Below are positions 1-9,445 of a stretch of DNA of 64,000 bases, one piece after another. This DNA is from JAVSMW01 sp032027005 (GTDB taxonomy: Bacteria > Bacillota > Thermincolia > Thermincolales > UBA2595): NCBI GenBank assembly GCA_032027005.1, contig JAVSMW010000011.1:62001-126000 (forward strand), in the 5' to 3' direction. The notes under the pieces were generated by a model. The model saw only the letters and a program-made list of their open reading frames with translations, was not told the DNA's origin and searched no databases. The translations under genes were made by a program, and so were the position numbers. Position 1 is the first letter of the stretch; the number at the start of each line of letters is the position of its first letter.

Positions 1-12
1 TGCTTTTGGTCA

Positions 13-1527
13 TTACTCCCTATTCATCATGCCTTCCCAAGTGCCGACTGCCTTGTTTTCATCCGCATCTGAATACCATTGGGTTGTAACTGTTTTTGTT
101 TCCGTATAGAAGGCGACTCCATCCTTGCCCATGGCATGAAGATCGCCAAAAAAGGATTCCTTGTGCCCTGAAAACGGGAAATAAGAAATTGGTACCGGAA
201 TGCCAACATTGATGCCTACCATACCGCCATGAGTTCTCTTCATAAATTCTCTAGCCATCTTACCGTCCCTGGTAAAGATAGAAGAACCGTTTGCAAACCG
301 GTTGCCATTTATGATAGCGAGACCTTCTTCAAAGTTTTTAATACGTTTGATAAATGTAACCGGGCCAAATACCTCTTCATTTCCGCAGCTATGTTCCGGT
401 TTTACGTGGTCAAAAATTGTCGGGCCAACAAAGTGCCCACCTTCGAAACCGGGAACAATAATATTTCTGCCATCTAAGAGCAGCTTTGCACCTTCCTGCT
501 CAGCTTTGTCTATCCAGCCACATACAAACTTTTTATGTTCCTCTGAGACCACTGGCCCAAGTTGTGTAGCCGGATCATATGCGCAGCCTGTTTTAAGTTC
601 CTTGGCAAATTTCATCAATATAGAAATAAACTCATCAGCAATTACTTCCTCAACACATATTACGGGCAGGGCCATGCAGCGCATTCCAGCACAACCATAA
701 GTTGAATTTATGATTCTACGTGCTGCGGCCTCTAAAGGCGCATCTCTTAAAACAAGTGCATGGTTTTTGGCCTCGGTCAGGCACTGCGCTCTCTTGCCGT
801 GGGAGGCGGCTGTACCATAAACATGTCTGCCCACCTGAGTTGATCCAACAAAAGATATTCCCTTTACATCAGGATGTCTGAGTAAAATGTCGGCTTCATT
901 ACGGCTGCAGGTTACCCAGTTTACTACCCCCGCCGGTAAACCGGCTTCAATGGCAAGTTCTAACATTCTATTGCTGGTTATTGGGGTCATACTGGATGCT
1001 TTCATAACTACCGTGTTCCCCGTTGTAATACAAAACGGGACCATCCAACCCCATGGAATCATGGCCGGGAAATTAAATGGTGTGATAGCTCCAAATACTC
1101 CAAGCGGTTCGCGATATGATACTGTATCAAAACCAACGCTGGCTTGCATTAGTGAATCACCCTGCATTAAATACGGGGTAGAAATGGCGCACTCACAAAC
1201 CTCAATAGCCTTAATAACGTCACCCCTGGCTTCAGCAATAGTCTTGCCCAGTTCGACACTTGCGCTATGTGCAAGCTCTTCAAGATGCTCATTAAAGATA
1301 TTTCTTATATTAATCATAAAGCCTACGCGTTTTTGTACCGGCATATCCGACCAAGAGGTAAATGCGGCTTTTGCTGCAGCTATAGCTTCAACTATCTCTT
1401 CCTCGGTGCAGCAGGGAGTCTCGGCAATCACCTGACCTGTACTGGAGTCTGTGATAGGCATATATTTTTCAGTTTTTGATTCTTTGAATTCATTGTTAAC
1501 ACAATATTTGAGTCTCTTGACAGTCAT
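13..1527 (-). CDS. mmsA: CoA-acylating methylmalonate-semialdehyde dehydrogenase family protein
   Basis: This is an NAD-dependent aldehyde dehydrogenase of the MmsA/IolA type. The family oxidises malonate or methylmalonate semialdehyde to acetyl-CoA or propionyl-CoA with loss of CO2. From the chosen start it has 504 residues, normal for the family. The catalytic cysteine lies in GMRCMALP (about residue 284), and the motif FNFPAMIPW near residue 152 is also typical. I chose the ATG at 1527 because AGAGGAG lies 7-8 bases upstream; the frame extends 9 codons further without a better site. It is the last visible gene of operon A, 33 bases after etfA. The family call is firm; the in vivo substrate is inference. 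Confidence 0.9.
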   Translation of the reverse strand: MTVKRLKYCVNNEFKESKTEKYMPITDSSTGQVIAETPCCTEEEIVEAIAAAKAAFTSWSDMPVQKRVGFMINIRNIFNEHLEELAHSASVELGKTIAEARGDVIKAIEVCECAISTPYLMQGDSLMQASVGFDTVSYREPLGVFGAITPFNFPAMIPWGWMVPFCITTGNTVVMKASSMTPITSNRMLELAIEAGLPAGVVNWVTCSRNEADILLRHPDVKGISFVGSTQVGRHVYGTAASHGKRAQCLTEAKNHALVLRDAPLEAAARRIINSTYGCAGMRCMALPVICVEEVIADEFISILMKFAKELKTGCAYDPATQLGPVVSEEHKKFVCGWIDKAEQEGAKLLLDGRNIIVPGFEGGHFVGPTIFDHVKPEHSCGNEEVFGPVTFIKRIKNFEEGLAIINGNRFANGSSIFTRDGKMAREFMKRTHGGMVGINVGIPVPISYFPFSGHKESFFGDLHAMGKDGVAFYTETKTVTTQWYSDADENKAVGTWEGMMNRE

Positions 1528-1560
1528 TTTAATGTCTCCTCTCAATATTTCCACCTGACC

Positions 1561-2562
1561 TTAGCGGCGTAATGTTCTGTAGCTCTCTATCAAAGGTGGT
1601 AATATTTTTTTCCAATCGCCGACAACTCCAAAATGTGCCATCTTAAAAATATGTGCTTCGGGATCACGGTTAATAGCAATGATGGTTTTGGCGGCGGAAC
1701 AACCGGCCATGTGCTGAATCGAACCTGAGACGCCGATTGCTATGTATAGATTAGGACTGACCACCTTGCCGGTTATCCCTATCTGTTGGTTACTTGGCAG
1801 CCACTCGTTATCAATAGCAGCCCTAGAGCCCCCAACGCATCCACCGAGTATTTCGGCAAGTTCCTTAAGCTGTTCAAAATTTTCCGTGCTTCCTATGCCA
1901 CGTCCACCGGATACAATTATTTCCGCATCCTCCAGTTTCACTCCGTCAATGCTGGCTTCACTGGAATTGACGACTTGCTTCTTGACAGAAGTTTCATCAA
2001 TTTTATAGGGAAAGCTGATTATTTCTCCTTGCCGGGTATGGTCTTTAGGGGCCGGTTCAAAACGTTTAGGCCCCAGCGTAGCCATTTGCGGTCTATTTTC
2101 TACCGTAAAAATACCGGTCGCTTTCCCCCCATAGGCCAGACGAGTCATTCGCACATTTCCTGTTACCGGATCTTTCTCAAACTCAAAACAATTAGAGACT
2201 AGACCGGTATTCAATCTGAAGGCCAAGCGCGGACCCAGGTCCCGGCCAACGTCGGTATGGCCCAGTAAAAGTACATTTGGTTGCAGTTCCTGGCAAATTT
2301 GAGACATTATTGCCAAATATGGTTCCGAACGATAACGGATAAAGTCCGTATTATCAATCAGATAAACTTTGTCTACACCTAAACTGATTAATTCTTGAGC
2401 ACTACCTGTTATGCCTGAACCAATCAGCACAGCAGATACTTCTTCTCCTAACTGTCTGGCGATTTTTAGACTGGCACTGGCAAGCTCAGCATTAATTTCC
2501 GCCAGTCCCTGGTTTCTAAATTCAGCTAAAAACATTACTCCCTTGCTTTGGTTCAATTCCAA
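1561..2562 (-). CDS. etfA: Electron transfer flavoprotein alpha subunit
   Basis: EtfA forms the soluble EtfAB heterodimer that carries electrons from flavin dehydrogenases. The protein has 333 residues. The C-terminal FAD domain is clear: IIVSGGRGIGS, GGCVGGSRAAID and the stretch from QIGITGKVVSPNLY through GVSGSIQHMAG. It lacks the N-terminal ferredoxin domain present in EtfA of the clostridial lactate dehydrogenase complex. The start is TTG at 2562, preceded by a GGGGGGTGAG ribosome site. It follows etfB by about 40 bases and precedes the semialdehyde dehydrogenase. In this operon it most likely takes electrons from the two FAD oxidases encoded upstream. Confidence 0.95.
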   Translation of the reverse strand: MELNQSKGVMFLAEFRNQGLAEINAELASASLKIARQLGEEVSAVLIGSGITGSAQELISLGVDKVYLIDNTDFIRYRSEPYLAIMSQICQELQPNVLLLGHTDVGRDLGPRLAFRLNTGLVSNCFEFEKDPVTGNVRMTRLAYGGKATGIFTVENRPQMATLGPKRFEPAPKDHTRQGEIISFPYKIDETSVKKQVVNSSEASIDGVKLEDAEIIVSGGRGIGSTENFEQLKELAEILGGCVGGSRAAIDNEWLPSNQQIGITGKVVSPNLYIAIGVSGSIQHMAGCSAAKTIIAINRDPEAHIFKMAHFGVVGDWKKILPPLIESYRTLRR

Positions 2563-2604
2563 TTACACTCACCCCCCGGATTTTTACTGTCTCTGCGAAG
2601 AATC

Positions 2605-3393
2605 TTATTTGGCAACCCCGGCCAACACATCCGCCAGCTTTGCTGCCATTTCCTCTGGATTCTCCCCGCTTATCATATGGCAATTGCTGTTCCGCTCGGG
2701 GATATACAGTTTCTGCAGTTTGACTCGATTATCGACAACTACTTCTAAGCCAAGCTCGGCACTGCCCCAGGAAGTAACGCCCATCTTCTGAGCAGCCAAT
2801 AATTTCTTCACCGGAGGGTAACGCAAAGCCCCAATTTCATTACTTGCGGTAATTAACACCGGCATCGAAGTCTCGATTGTCTCGTAACCATCACCCAATA
2901 GACGTTCCACCCGCACCTTGTCGCCACTTACCTCTACTTTGCGTGCCAAAGTGATGTCTGGAATTTGCAGGAATTCCGCAATCCCCGGTCCAACCTGCCC
3001 GGCGTCTGTATCCGCGGCCTGGCGGCCGCACAAGATAATATCAAAATTCTTGAGTTTTTGGATAGCACAAGTTAATACGCGGGCCGTGCTATAGCTGTCG
3101 AGCTCTTCGAACTGCTCATCTGCCAGTAAAATAAGTTCATCAGCACCAGCTGCTAAAGTCTTTTTCAAAACTGGTTTAGCCAATTTAGCACCCATACTTA
3201 CTACAATGATTTTGGCCTCCTGAACATCTTTAATCCTGAGAGCCGCTTCTAAGGCATTTTCGTCAAATGGGCTAATGACCGGCGGGGTGCCCTGGGGGGG
3301 AATAGCTTTTTTACCATCGGGGGAAACTTGGAACAACGAGGCTGGTGCCTCTGGATCGTACACTTGTTTAACGCATACTACGATAGTTAACAA
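2605..3393 (-). CDS. etfB: Electron transfer flavoprotein beta subunit
   Basis: EtfB is the partner of the etfA product and binds AMP or, in bifurcating types, a second FAD. The N-terminus TIVVCVKQVYDP matches the family signature. DAPAS-type nucleotide-loop features and GRQAADTDAGQVGPGIAEFL are present, the latter being the usual EtfB motif. I prefer the TTG at 3393 because it lies about 11 bases after AAAGGAGG and gives the normal short EtfB N-terminus; a GTG at 3405 lies inside the ribosome site. The protein has 262 residues. It sits between an FAD oxidase and etfA in operon A. Whether this pair bifurcates electrons cannot be decided by eye. Confidence 0.93.
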   Translation of the reverse strand: MLTIVVCVKQVYDPEAPASLFQVSPDGKKAIPPQGTPPVISPFDENALEAALRIKDVQEAKIIVVSMGAKLAKPVLKKTLAAGADELILLADEQFEELDSYSTARVLTCAIQKLKNFDIILCGRQAADTDAGQVGPGIAEFLQIPDITLARKVEVSGDKVRVERLLGDGYETIETSMPVLITASNEIGALRYPPVKKLLAAQKMGVTSWGSAELGLEVVVDNRVKLQKLYIPERNSNCHMISGENPEEMAAKLADVLAGVAK

Positions 3394-3448
3394 TAGAATT
3401 ACCACCTCCTTTTCCGGTTTTATACATCCTGCCTGTTATTAAAGCGCC

Positions 3449-5092
3449 TTATTTCAAATCGGCCCATTGGTAGTACCCATCACCCAAGTCATTAGGATCG
3501 AAGGTATCTTTTATTTTCTTTTGATATTGATAAACTACCGGCTGTGCCGAGGCCGAAAACATTTCGTTCCTAACCTCCTGAGGCGGTGTCCGGCCATCGG
3601 CTCCCCTGCAAGGAGCATTCATTCTGCCCATGTCCAAACCGAGCTTTTTCTCCTTACAGAATTTATTGACAGCTTCAAAGAATTCAAAGGTTCCTTCAGT
3701 TGATTCCTTACTGTGCCCATCGAAATGAGTAAAGTTCTCCCATCCGACTCCTCCGCCTCCGCCTATTCTAGCGATTCCTCCCATCATGCAGTCGCCCCCG
3801 GCAGCTACAAAATTTCCTTTCTTTTCCCATTCCCGCTTCATTTCGGAGACCTCTTCAACATATTGAGTTCCAAAATCAGGGTTTCCGTTCATGCCATAAC
3901 ATCCCTCGTAGCTTCCTGAATAAACAAAATTCAGGTTTTTGTGCCCCATCCTGATTAAATAAAGCAGGAGCCACCCTTTACTAACGGGGTCGGTCATAGC
4001 CGATACTTTCCACCCTCCAGTTTCAGCTAATATTTCGTCCAAAGCTTTCTCCTGCCACATAATATCCCGAGAAGTCATGCCTGCCAGCACAATTTCGAAT
4101 TCATACCTTGCCTCTTCCGTGTGTTGTTTTACCTCAGGATCTTCCAGAAGTTCTTCGAGGTCAGAAAGGGTCTTAGCAGGATCGGTTACTATTCTAATCA
4201 TTGCCGCTTTTAGATCTGTCCCAAATTTATTGAACTGCCGGTGTGCAATATATCCGATTCCCGCATCCCATATCTTGTAGCAAGCATCGGCCCAAGCCTG
4301 CCAGGTTGGGAAACTTACGGTATACCCATTAATATTGTCAGGCAGCACCGTTCTATAGGCCGGAATAATACCTTCGACCGGAAGTTTGGCCGGACCCGGC
4401 CACGGATAGAGCTTTAGGGCAACCTTAGTTATCACCCCCATCGGTCCAAGAGCACCTCTAAATATGCCCCTAACCCCTGGACCAGGCCCTTCACCGTAGT
4501 GCCAACCAAGACCGGAACCCAGAGAACCTGTTCTCATGATTTCTCCATTGGGCATAACCCATTCTGCCCCAAGTAGGTTCTCATTGGCATAACCCATAAA
4601 AATACTGTCCGGACCATACCCGAGGTATGAACAGCTAGCCAGCGGAGAACAGCCGGCACCTGCCCCGATCATATGGGTATTAAGCCCAACCTTCATCGCC
4701 TCAGCTTGAAGTTGTGCCCCTATAACGTATGGTTCAATAACAGCAAACTGATTTTTCTCATCTATCTCCAAGATTCGATCCATCCGGCGCATATCCAATT
4801 GGATGGTGTGGTCACCGGAAGGATATCCCATACTCGACCAGAAAGTACTTGATGCCTTGGCTTTTAGTTTATATTTATTACATACTTTGACGATAGCCTG
4901 AACCTCTTCTGTGCTTCCCGGCAGTAAAACAGCCTCGCCTTTAGGTGTAAAGACCCCATAGTAAGGTCCAACATGATTAGAACTTCGATTAAGTGGAGAT
5001 CTATATGCTTCGATATCGGCCGGATCGTCAGAAATGTTCTCCGGACCCACAATATCCTCCAATGCCTGATATATCTCTCTTGCTAATGCCAT
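3449..5092 (-). CDS. FAD-linked oxidase, VAO/4-cresol dehydrogenase-like (GlcD/GlcE family)
   Basis: This 547-residue protein has the PCMH/VAO fold: an N-terminal FAD-binding half (GVFTPKGEAVLLPGSTEEV, SSMGYPSGDHTIQLD, GAGAGCSPLAS) and a C-terminal cap ending FDPNDLGDGYYQWADLK. The family oxidises alcohols, hydroxy acids or alkylphenols and passes electrons to partner proteins. The ATG at 5092 has GAGGAGGG 8 bases upstream, whereas the longer frame would overlap the upstream gene. A second FAD oxidase and a CCG Fe-S protein lie just upstream and EtfB just downstream. That arrangement resembles GlcDEF glycolate oxidase or LctBCD lactate dehydrogenase. The substrate is unknown. Confidence 0.85.
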   Translation of the reverse strand: MALAREIYQALEDIVGPENISDDPADIEAYRSPLNRSSNHVGPYYGVFTPKGEAVLLPGSTEEVQAIVKVCNKYKLKAKASSTFWSSMGYPSGDHTIQLDMRRMDRILEIDEKNQFAVIEPYVIGAQLQAEAMKVGLNTHMIGAGAGCSPLASCSYLGYGPDSIFMGYANENLLGAEWVMPNGEIMRTGSLGSGLGWHYGEGPGPGVRGIFRGALGPMGVITKVALKLYPWPGPAKLPVEGIIPAYRTVLPDNINGYTVSFPTWQAWADACYKIWDAGIGYIAHRQFNKFGTDLKAAMIRIVTDPAKTLSDLEELLEDPEVKQHTEEARYEFEIVLAGMTSRDIMWQEKALDEILAETGGWKVSAMTDPVSKGWLLLYLIRMGHKNLNFVYSGSYEGCYGMNGNPDFGTQYVEEVSEMKREWEKKGNFVAAGGDCMMGGIARIGGGGGVGWENFTHFDGHSKESTEGTFEFFEAVNKFCKEKKLGLDMGRMNAPCRGADGRTPPQEVRNEMFSASAQPVVYQYQKKIKDTFDPNDLGDGYYQWADLK

Positions 5093-5114
5093 TACTTTAT
5101 CCCTCCTCGTATAA

Positions 5115-6386
5115 CTAAATTGCCTGCTGAACAAGCTGAACGATGTCAAGGACCTTCATTTTCTCACCGGCTGTTTCAACAGCATCAATAAAGTTTCTTT
5201 CACACCATCCACATGCAGTTACAATGGTTTCAGCACCTGTCGATTTTGCCTCATCAATCCTCTCTGCAGCCGTCCAGTTAGAAAACTCAGGATAGCCTTC
5301 TCTTGCACCGCCTCCGGCACCACAACACCAAGCGTACTCCCGGATTCTCTCCATTTCCACCAATTCAATGCCCGGTATGCTTTTTAACACATTCCGCGGC
5401 GCATCATATACACCCCACGCCCCATTGTACCTGGGTTTAGGTGGTTCATAAGTGATTATTTGTCCCTTGATTTTCTTTTCTTCACCGTCCCACGGCACAT
5501 AAGGCTCTCCCTGTCTGCCCAGGTGGCAGGGGTCGTGAAAAGTAACTTTCATAGGTATTGACTTGCTAAACTTTATCTTTCCTTCATTAATTAAACGCTC
5601 CAGGTACTGCGTGGTGTGAAGAACCTCAAAATGCGCACCGAGGCGGGGGTAAAGACGCGTAAACGCATGGAAACAATCAGCACATGAGGTCACTACCATT
5701 TTGACACCTTCTGTTTTCCAGGCATCGATTGAGTTCTCGGCAAATTTGCGATATTCCCCTTCATATCCCATCTGGTATGCCCTGGATCCACAGCAGGCCT
5801 CGTCTTTCCCCATAATACCGATGTCGACGCCCGCTTCCTTCATCAAAGTCACAGCAGTTCTGGCTATTTTCTGGAGCTCCTCGTCGTAGCTGAAACGGCA
5901 GCCGGCATGAAAAATTACCTCGGCCGGCTCTTCAGTAACAACTTTCACGTCCAGCCCATTCGCCCAATCGCCACGCCCTGATTTGGGCGCCAACATCATG
6001 TTATCCTCCTTACGGAGGTGGTCTATATAAACCATATGCTCAGGCAGCAGTTGCCCGTCTTGTACTAATTTCGTCCGCAACTCATGCATTACTTCCAAAG
6101 GTTCAACGTCATAACGGCAGACCTTGTGTGAAACATCACAGGAACCGCAGGTTAAACATCTAAAAACTATATCCTGAACCCTGTCTGAATAATCGATCCG
6201 TCCGTCCAGGAGAGCAAGGGCAACATCCAGCCTACCGCGGGCAGAGTAACTATTAAAATTGCTAAAAGCAATACTGGGACAACCTTTGGCATACTTCAAG
6301 CTTTTAATCTGGTCAAATGGAATCCACTTGCAAGCTGAGCATTGGCTGCACCTCTCCATATCAGCCCTAAATTCTTCTAATGCCAT
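5115..6386 (-). CDS. Fe-S oxidoreductase with two CCG domains (GlcF/HdrD-like)
   Basis: This 423-residue cytoplasmic Fe-S subunit has two N-terminal cysteine groups (CSQCSACKW and CLTCGSCDVSHKVC) that should hold clusters. Two cysteine-rich CCG domains follow: CCGSRAYQMG with TSCADCFHAF, and CCGAGGGAREGYPEF with VTACGWCERNF. These match GlcF, LutA and HdrD proteins, which relay electrons from FAD subunits. The first cluster motif is not a textbook ferredoxin CxxCxxCxxxCP spacing. The gene lies between the two FAD oxidases, 22 bases before the next start, so the three products probably form one complex. Confidence 0.88.
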   Translation of the reverse strand: MALEEFRADMERCSQCSACKWIPFDQIKSLKYAKGCPSIAFSNFNSYSARGRLDVALALLDGRIDYSDRVQDIVFRCLTCGSCDVSHKVCRYDVEPLEVMHELRTKLVQDGQLLPEHMVYIDHLRKEDNMMLAPKSGRGDWANGLDVKVVTEEPAEVIFHAGCRFSYDEELQKIARTAVTLMKEAGVDIGIMGKDEACCGSRAYQMGYEGEYRKFAENSIDAWKTEGVKMVVTSCADCFHAFTRLYPRLGAHFEVLHTTQYLERLINEGKIKFSKSIPMKVTFHDPCHLGRQGEPYVPWDGEEKKIKGQIITYEPPKPRYNGAWGVYDAPRNVLKSIPGIELVEMERIREYAWCCGAGGGAREGYPEFSNWTAAERIDEAKSTGAETIVTACGWCERNFIDAVETAGEKMKVLDIVQLVQQAI

Positions 6387-6418
6387 TCTTAGACACCCCT
6401 TTTTTTTGCTAGTTTAGT

Positions 6419-7891
6419 TCAAAAACAGAGTTTACCAGTGTTCATAATATTGTTAGGATCGAAAATCCCTTTTATCTTCTTCAAAGTATTCGTAGTTTGC
6501 ACATCTCTATTAAACGCCAGGTCTGCCCACATTCCATAGGGCCGGGAAAAGAACGCCCCCTGCCGATGCAGTTCTTCACTAGCTTTTTCAAACAAAACCT
6601 GCATCTTAGCCATTTCTCTTTGATCTTCCCGGTCAAAGGGGAGGATAAATTCACAATGGCAGCTCGCGCCCTGATGGATTGGCTGAATGTATACTCCAAT
6701 ATCGGAGGGGTTGTACCCTTGTCCTTCTGCTACTGAGTACATTGACCTGACAAATTCGGAAGTTTTTTCAAGTGTAGTCACAAAAAAGATTTCCTGACAT
6801 CCCCCTTTGTAACCGAGTTTCCAATAAGGTTCCCGCGATGTGTTATTTATTGCCCGCAGCACCTCACTGCTGCGTGTTCCAGGAATTTCGTTCTTGAGTT
6901 GAAGTCCGAAGCTCCGGGCAATGTCCGAAATGTCTTGTTCTTGAAATTCAACCCTTTCCTTGGCCAATCTATCACGCCCTGCCACTCCCACTATCGCAAT
7001 CCATGTCGGTAAATCCTCTCTAAGTTCCCTGATTTCATCAGGTGAGTTTCCTAAAACACAAGCCAGGCTAAAGTTGTTCAGTATCATTAGTTCATCACCA
7101 AACCTGAACCTGAGAATTTTATATGTAAAATCATGAAGATCTTTGAGTTTCTCCGACGTTACAAAAAAAGTCTTGTGGATTTGAGGCAATACCTCACATT
7201 TAACTGTTGCCCAGGTAACTATGCCCATACTTCCTTGAGCAGCTGAAACCAGCCTATAGAAATCTGTTTGTCCCGGGCCTGTCGCGATAAACTGGGCCTG
7301 ACCTCTTTTCAGGTTAGCCTCAACCGCCTCTATGCTAGCGTTCTCCGCATTACCTGTGACCAACTTTTGCCCATCACCCCAAACCACTTCAATACACCGA
7401 AGTGGGTCGAGTATTGCCCACTGGAATCTAGGGATCAACCTGGGCTCTTTTTCAAGAAGACTGGCCAGCACCGACTTGTTGGCCCGCGGGATTAAGGTAG
7501 TGGATAGGCAAAGACCCTCCTTGGCAAGCTCCGGCTGAAGCTGACTGTAGGTCACCCCCGGCTCAATTATTGCCAGCCTGTTTCTGCGATTAATCTTAAT
7601 AATCTTGTTCATTCCGCTAAGATCTACGATGACTGCTCCCGGAGCACTAGGCACGGTATCACCGCGAAAATGCGGTGCACCTGAGCTTACCGGGACCAAG
7701 GGGGTACGGGTCTGCTTAGCCCACCTCACCAATTCCTGTACCTCTTCAGTGTTTTTCGGTCTTACAACAAACCGCGGTTTCAACGGATGAACAAAGCTCT
7801 CGTCTTTTGCATAAGCCTCCAGCGTTTCCGGGGCATCCAGTACATTTTCTTTGCCAAATATCTCAACCAAGCCAGTTTTCACATCAACCAT
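6419..7891 (-). CDS. FAD-linked oxidase, GlcD/LDH-like
   Basis: This is the first gene of operon A and encodes 490 residues. The N-terminal FAD-binding region shows RFVVRPKNTEEVQELVRWA and PLVPVSSGAPHF, and the C-terminus ends IKGIFDPNNIMNTGKLCF, as in the GlcD family. I chose ATG 7891, which has GAGAGGAG about 9 bases upstream; the TTG at 7900 overlaps that site. It is a distant paralog of the FAD oxidase two genes downstream, so the complex would carry two flavin subunits, as GlcD and GlcE do. It probably oxidises a hydroxy acid or alcohol intermediate. Control is likely through the repeated promoter element upstream. Confidence 0.85.
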   Translation of the reverse strand: MVDVKTGLVEIFGKENVLDAPETLEAYAKDESFVHPLKPRFVVRPKNTEEVQELVRWAKQTRTPLVPVSSGAPHFRGDTVPSAPGAVIVDLSGMNKIIKINRRNRLAIIEPGVTYSQLQPELAKEGLCLSTTLIPRANKSVLASLLEKEPRLIPRFQWAILDPLRCIEVVWGDGQKLVTGNAENASIEAVEANLKRGQAQFIATGPGQTDFYRLVSAAQGSMGIVTWATVKCEVLPQIHKTFFVTSEKLKDLHDFTYKILRFRFGDELMILNNFSLACVLGNSPDEIRELREDLPTWIAIVGVAGRDRLAKERVEFQEQDISDIARSFGLQLKNEIPGTRSSEVLRAINNTSREPYWKLGYKGGCQEIFFVTTLEKTSEFVRSMYSVAEGQGYNPSDIGVYIQPIHQGASCHCEFILPFDREDQREMAKMQVLFEKASEELHRQGAFFSRPYGMWADLAFNRDVQTTNTLKKIKGIFDPNNIMNTGKLCF

Positions 7892-8115
7892 AGCTATCAA
7901 CTCCTCTCATAATTCAAACTGTCTTTAAGTAACATATCCTAACCAACATCCTGCACTTATTAAAACATTGGCATATTAAAGCTGTCTGTTTCTTTTACCC
8001 CCTCTCTTGTCAAGTTATAGCAGGTTTCATCATCGGTATTACTATTCGACTCTCGCAGTTAGGCCCAAGCCAAACGTATAACTGCCGCTACCGAGAGAAA
8101 AAATCCAGCGCCTTT

Positions 8116-8244
8116 CGTTATGTCCATCATATATTGACAGCGTCTATATATATGATACTATATATCCAAATGCAATTCATTTTCTATTTCCTAATTGAAC
8201 AAATTTTAACGGTGATTGGTTAATTTCAACGACTGAATGGTAAT
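8116..8244. repeat. 129-bp upstream element, copy 1 (operon A)
   Basis: This stretch matches 16680-16808 base for base in length (129 bp) with about 25 mismatches counted by eye, or about 80% identity. It occupies the gap between iclR and operon A, and copy 2 occupies the equivalent place upstream of the glycyl radical enzyme operon. It contains an AT-rich near-palindrome around 8141-8166 that could be an IclR operator (inference). The 7901-8115 part of this gap holds nothing else that I recognise. Confidence 0.85.
8147..8175 (-). promoter_or_regulatory. Probable promoter of operon A
   Basis: On the minus strand TTGCAT is followed after 17 bases by TATATA. The same spacing is kept in the second copy of the element (TTACTT, 17, TAAATA at 16711-16739). 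On the plus strand the same DNA holds TTGACA (8134-8139), 16 bases, TACTAT (8156-8161), also kept in copy 2. Overlapping opposed promoters are therefore possible. No transcript data support either. Confidence 0.45.
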
Positions 8245-8260
8245 GGCTCGCCATAAAGCA

Positions 8261-8291
8261 AAAAAAATTGACAGGTATTTATACACCTGCC
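8261..8291 (-). terminator. Intrinsic terminator after the IclR gene
   Basis: On the minus strand a 7-bp stem (GGCAGGT / ACCTGTC, one G-T pair) is followed directly by a run of eight T. It lies 25 bases beyond the iclR stop, separating iclR from operon A. Confidence 0.8.
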
Positions 8292-8315
8292 AACCCGACA
8301 TTTTACCAATAGCTT

Positions 8316-9101
8316 TTATGAAGGTTTAAATCCCAATAATTCGCTAATTTCTTTAGAAACGTTCAAAAGTCTTACTCCAATTTTGGGGATATCATCTACA
8401 TCAATATTGTTCAAAAATGCCGCAAAGCTAACTGCAGCTACCACTCGTTCCGAGTAATCCGATATCGGAGCCGCAACAGAAATAAAACCCGAAATCCTTT
8501 CTTCGCTGCTAATAGCATATCCATTTTTTCTAACTTCTGCTAAATTCTGTTCTATTTGATCAATATCCGTAATGGTATTATTTGTGTAAGATTTAAGTTC
8601 CTCAGCTAACAATATTTTCTTTCTCTCTTTTTCTGAAAAAAAAGCCAAAATTGCTTTCCCTGACGCTACACAATGTGCCGGCATCCTGCTTCCCACCGAT
8701 GTTGAAAGCACTGGCTCGGCATGGGATTCAATTTTATCAATGTAAACAATGCTGCAACCCTCACCTAGAACAGATAAAGCAATACTACCCTTTCCCTTAA
8801 ACTCAGAATATATTTTCTCCATAACCGGACGTGCAAGAGAGCAAATATCGTTTCGACGAACGGCTTGATACCCAAGCGCAACAATCTTATAAGACGGGTA
8901 ATACTTTTGAGTAACAGTATTCTTAATTAAATATCCCTCTTCTTCCATAGTCGATACAAAATTTTGAACAGTACTTCTGTTAAATCCCGTGCGCCTACCT
9001 AATTCCCTGATCCCGATCTCTTTTTCTGCACATATAACTTCAAGCAATTTCAATGTACGTTTAACGGATTGAACTGAACCAACCTTTTTTGTATCATTCA
9101 T
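8316..9101 (-). CDS. IclR-family transcriptional regulator
   Basis: The 261-residue protein has an N-terminal winged helix-turn-helix (about residues 8-65, with GIRELGRRTGFNRSTVQNFV) and a C-terminal IclR effector domain (AHCVASGKAILAFF, GYAISSEERISG, AAPI). IclR proteins bind small carbon acids and repress or activate nearby catabolic operons. It lies between operon A and the MFS/operon B block, all on the same strand, and both operons carry the same upstream repeat. I infer that it controls both. The ATG at 9101 follows AAAGGAGAATTTCTAAATA. Confidence 0.92.
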   Translation of the reverse strand: MNDTKKVGSVQSVKRTLKLLEVICAEKEIGIRELGRRTGFNRSTVQNFVSTMEEEGYLIKNTVTQKYYPSYKIVALGYQAVRRNDICSLARPVMEKIYSEFKGKGSIALSVLGEGCSIVYIDKIESHAEPVLSTSVGSRMPAHCVASGKAILAFFSEKERKKILLAEELKSYTNNTITDIDQIEQNLAEVRKNGYAISSEERISGFISVAAPISDYSERVVAAVSFAAFLNNIDVDDIPKIGVRLLNVSKEISELLGFKPS

Positions 9102-9245
9102 TATTTAGAAATTCTCCTTTTTTTGAATTCAATCAACTTTCCCAACTTACTGACACATAATAATATGAATTTATTGATAGTGTTTAGCCTATTCAATGAT
9201 AACATATTTTCCTGTCTTTCGCACACGCAGATAAACATAATCCCC

Positions 9246-9364
9246 AGGATTTAGGCAAAAATCCCACTAATAAAAGGATTTTAGGCAAATCCTGAGGATC
9301 ATATATTCCCGTGAATAACCACTAAAGTTCCTAAACCGAGCTTTTCTTTTGCTCGGCTTAGGAA
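9246..9364. other. Gap 9102-9445: two inverted-repeat structures, no gene
   Basis: At 9246-9293 the arms AGGATTTAGGCAAAAATCC and GGATTTTAGGCAAATCCT can fold back on each other, and each also shares the direct core AGGCAAA. At 9328-9364 the arms TTCCTAAACCGAGC and GCTCGGCTTAGGAA form a long stem with a 9-base loop. The second may act as a factor-assisted terminator for the MFS gene, but neither strand has a strong T run. The rest of the gap shows nothing recognisable apart from the iclR ribosome site. Confidence 0.55.
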
Positions 9365-9445
9365 GGGAGAACCTTTAATGAAAAGTTCGCCGTATTTAAT
9401 ATGATAATTCAATAAATGATTGCTGGAGTTGTTATAGCGAATACC

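Noticed and set aside
302..1435. Two long plus-strand frames opposite the semialdehyde dehydrogenase
   Set aside because: They are shadows of a well-recognised minus-strand gene and lack ribosome sites.
8046..8095. GACTCTCGC... and CCGAGAG as a third MITE
   Set aside because: The spacing is only about 45 bases, the ends lack ATAG, and no target duplication is present.
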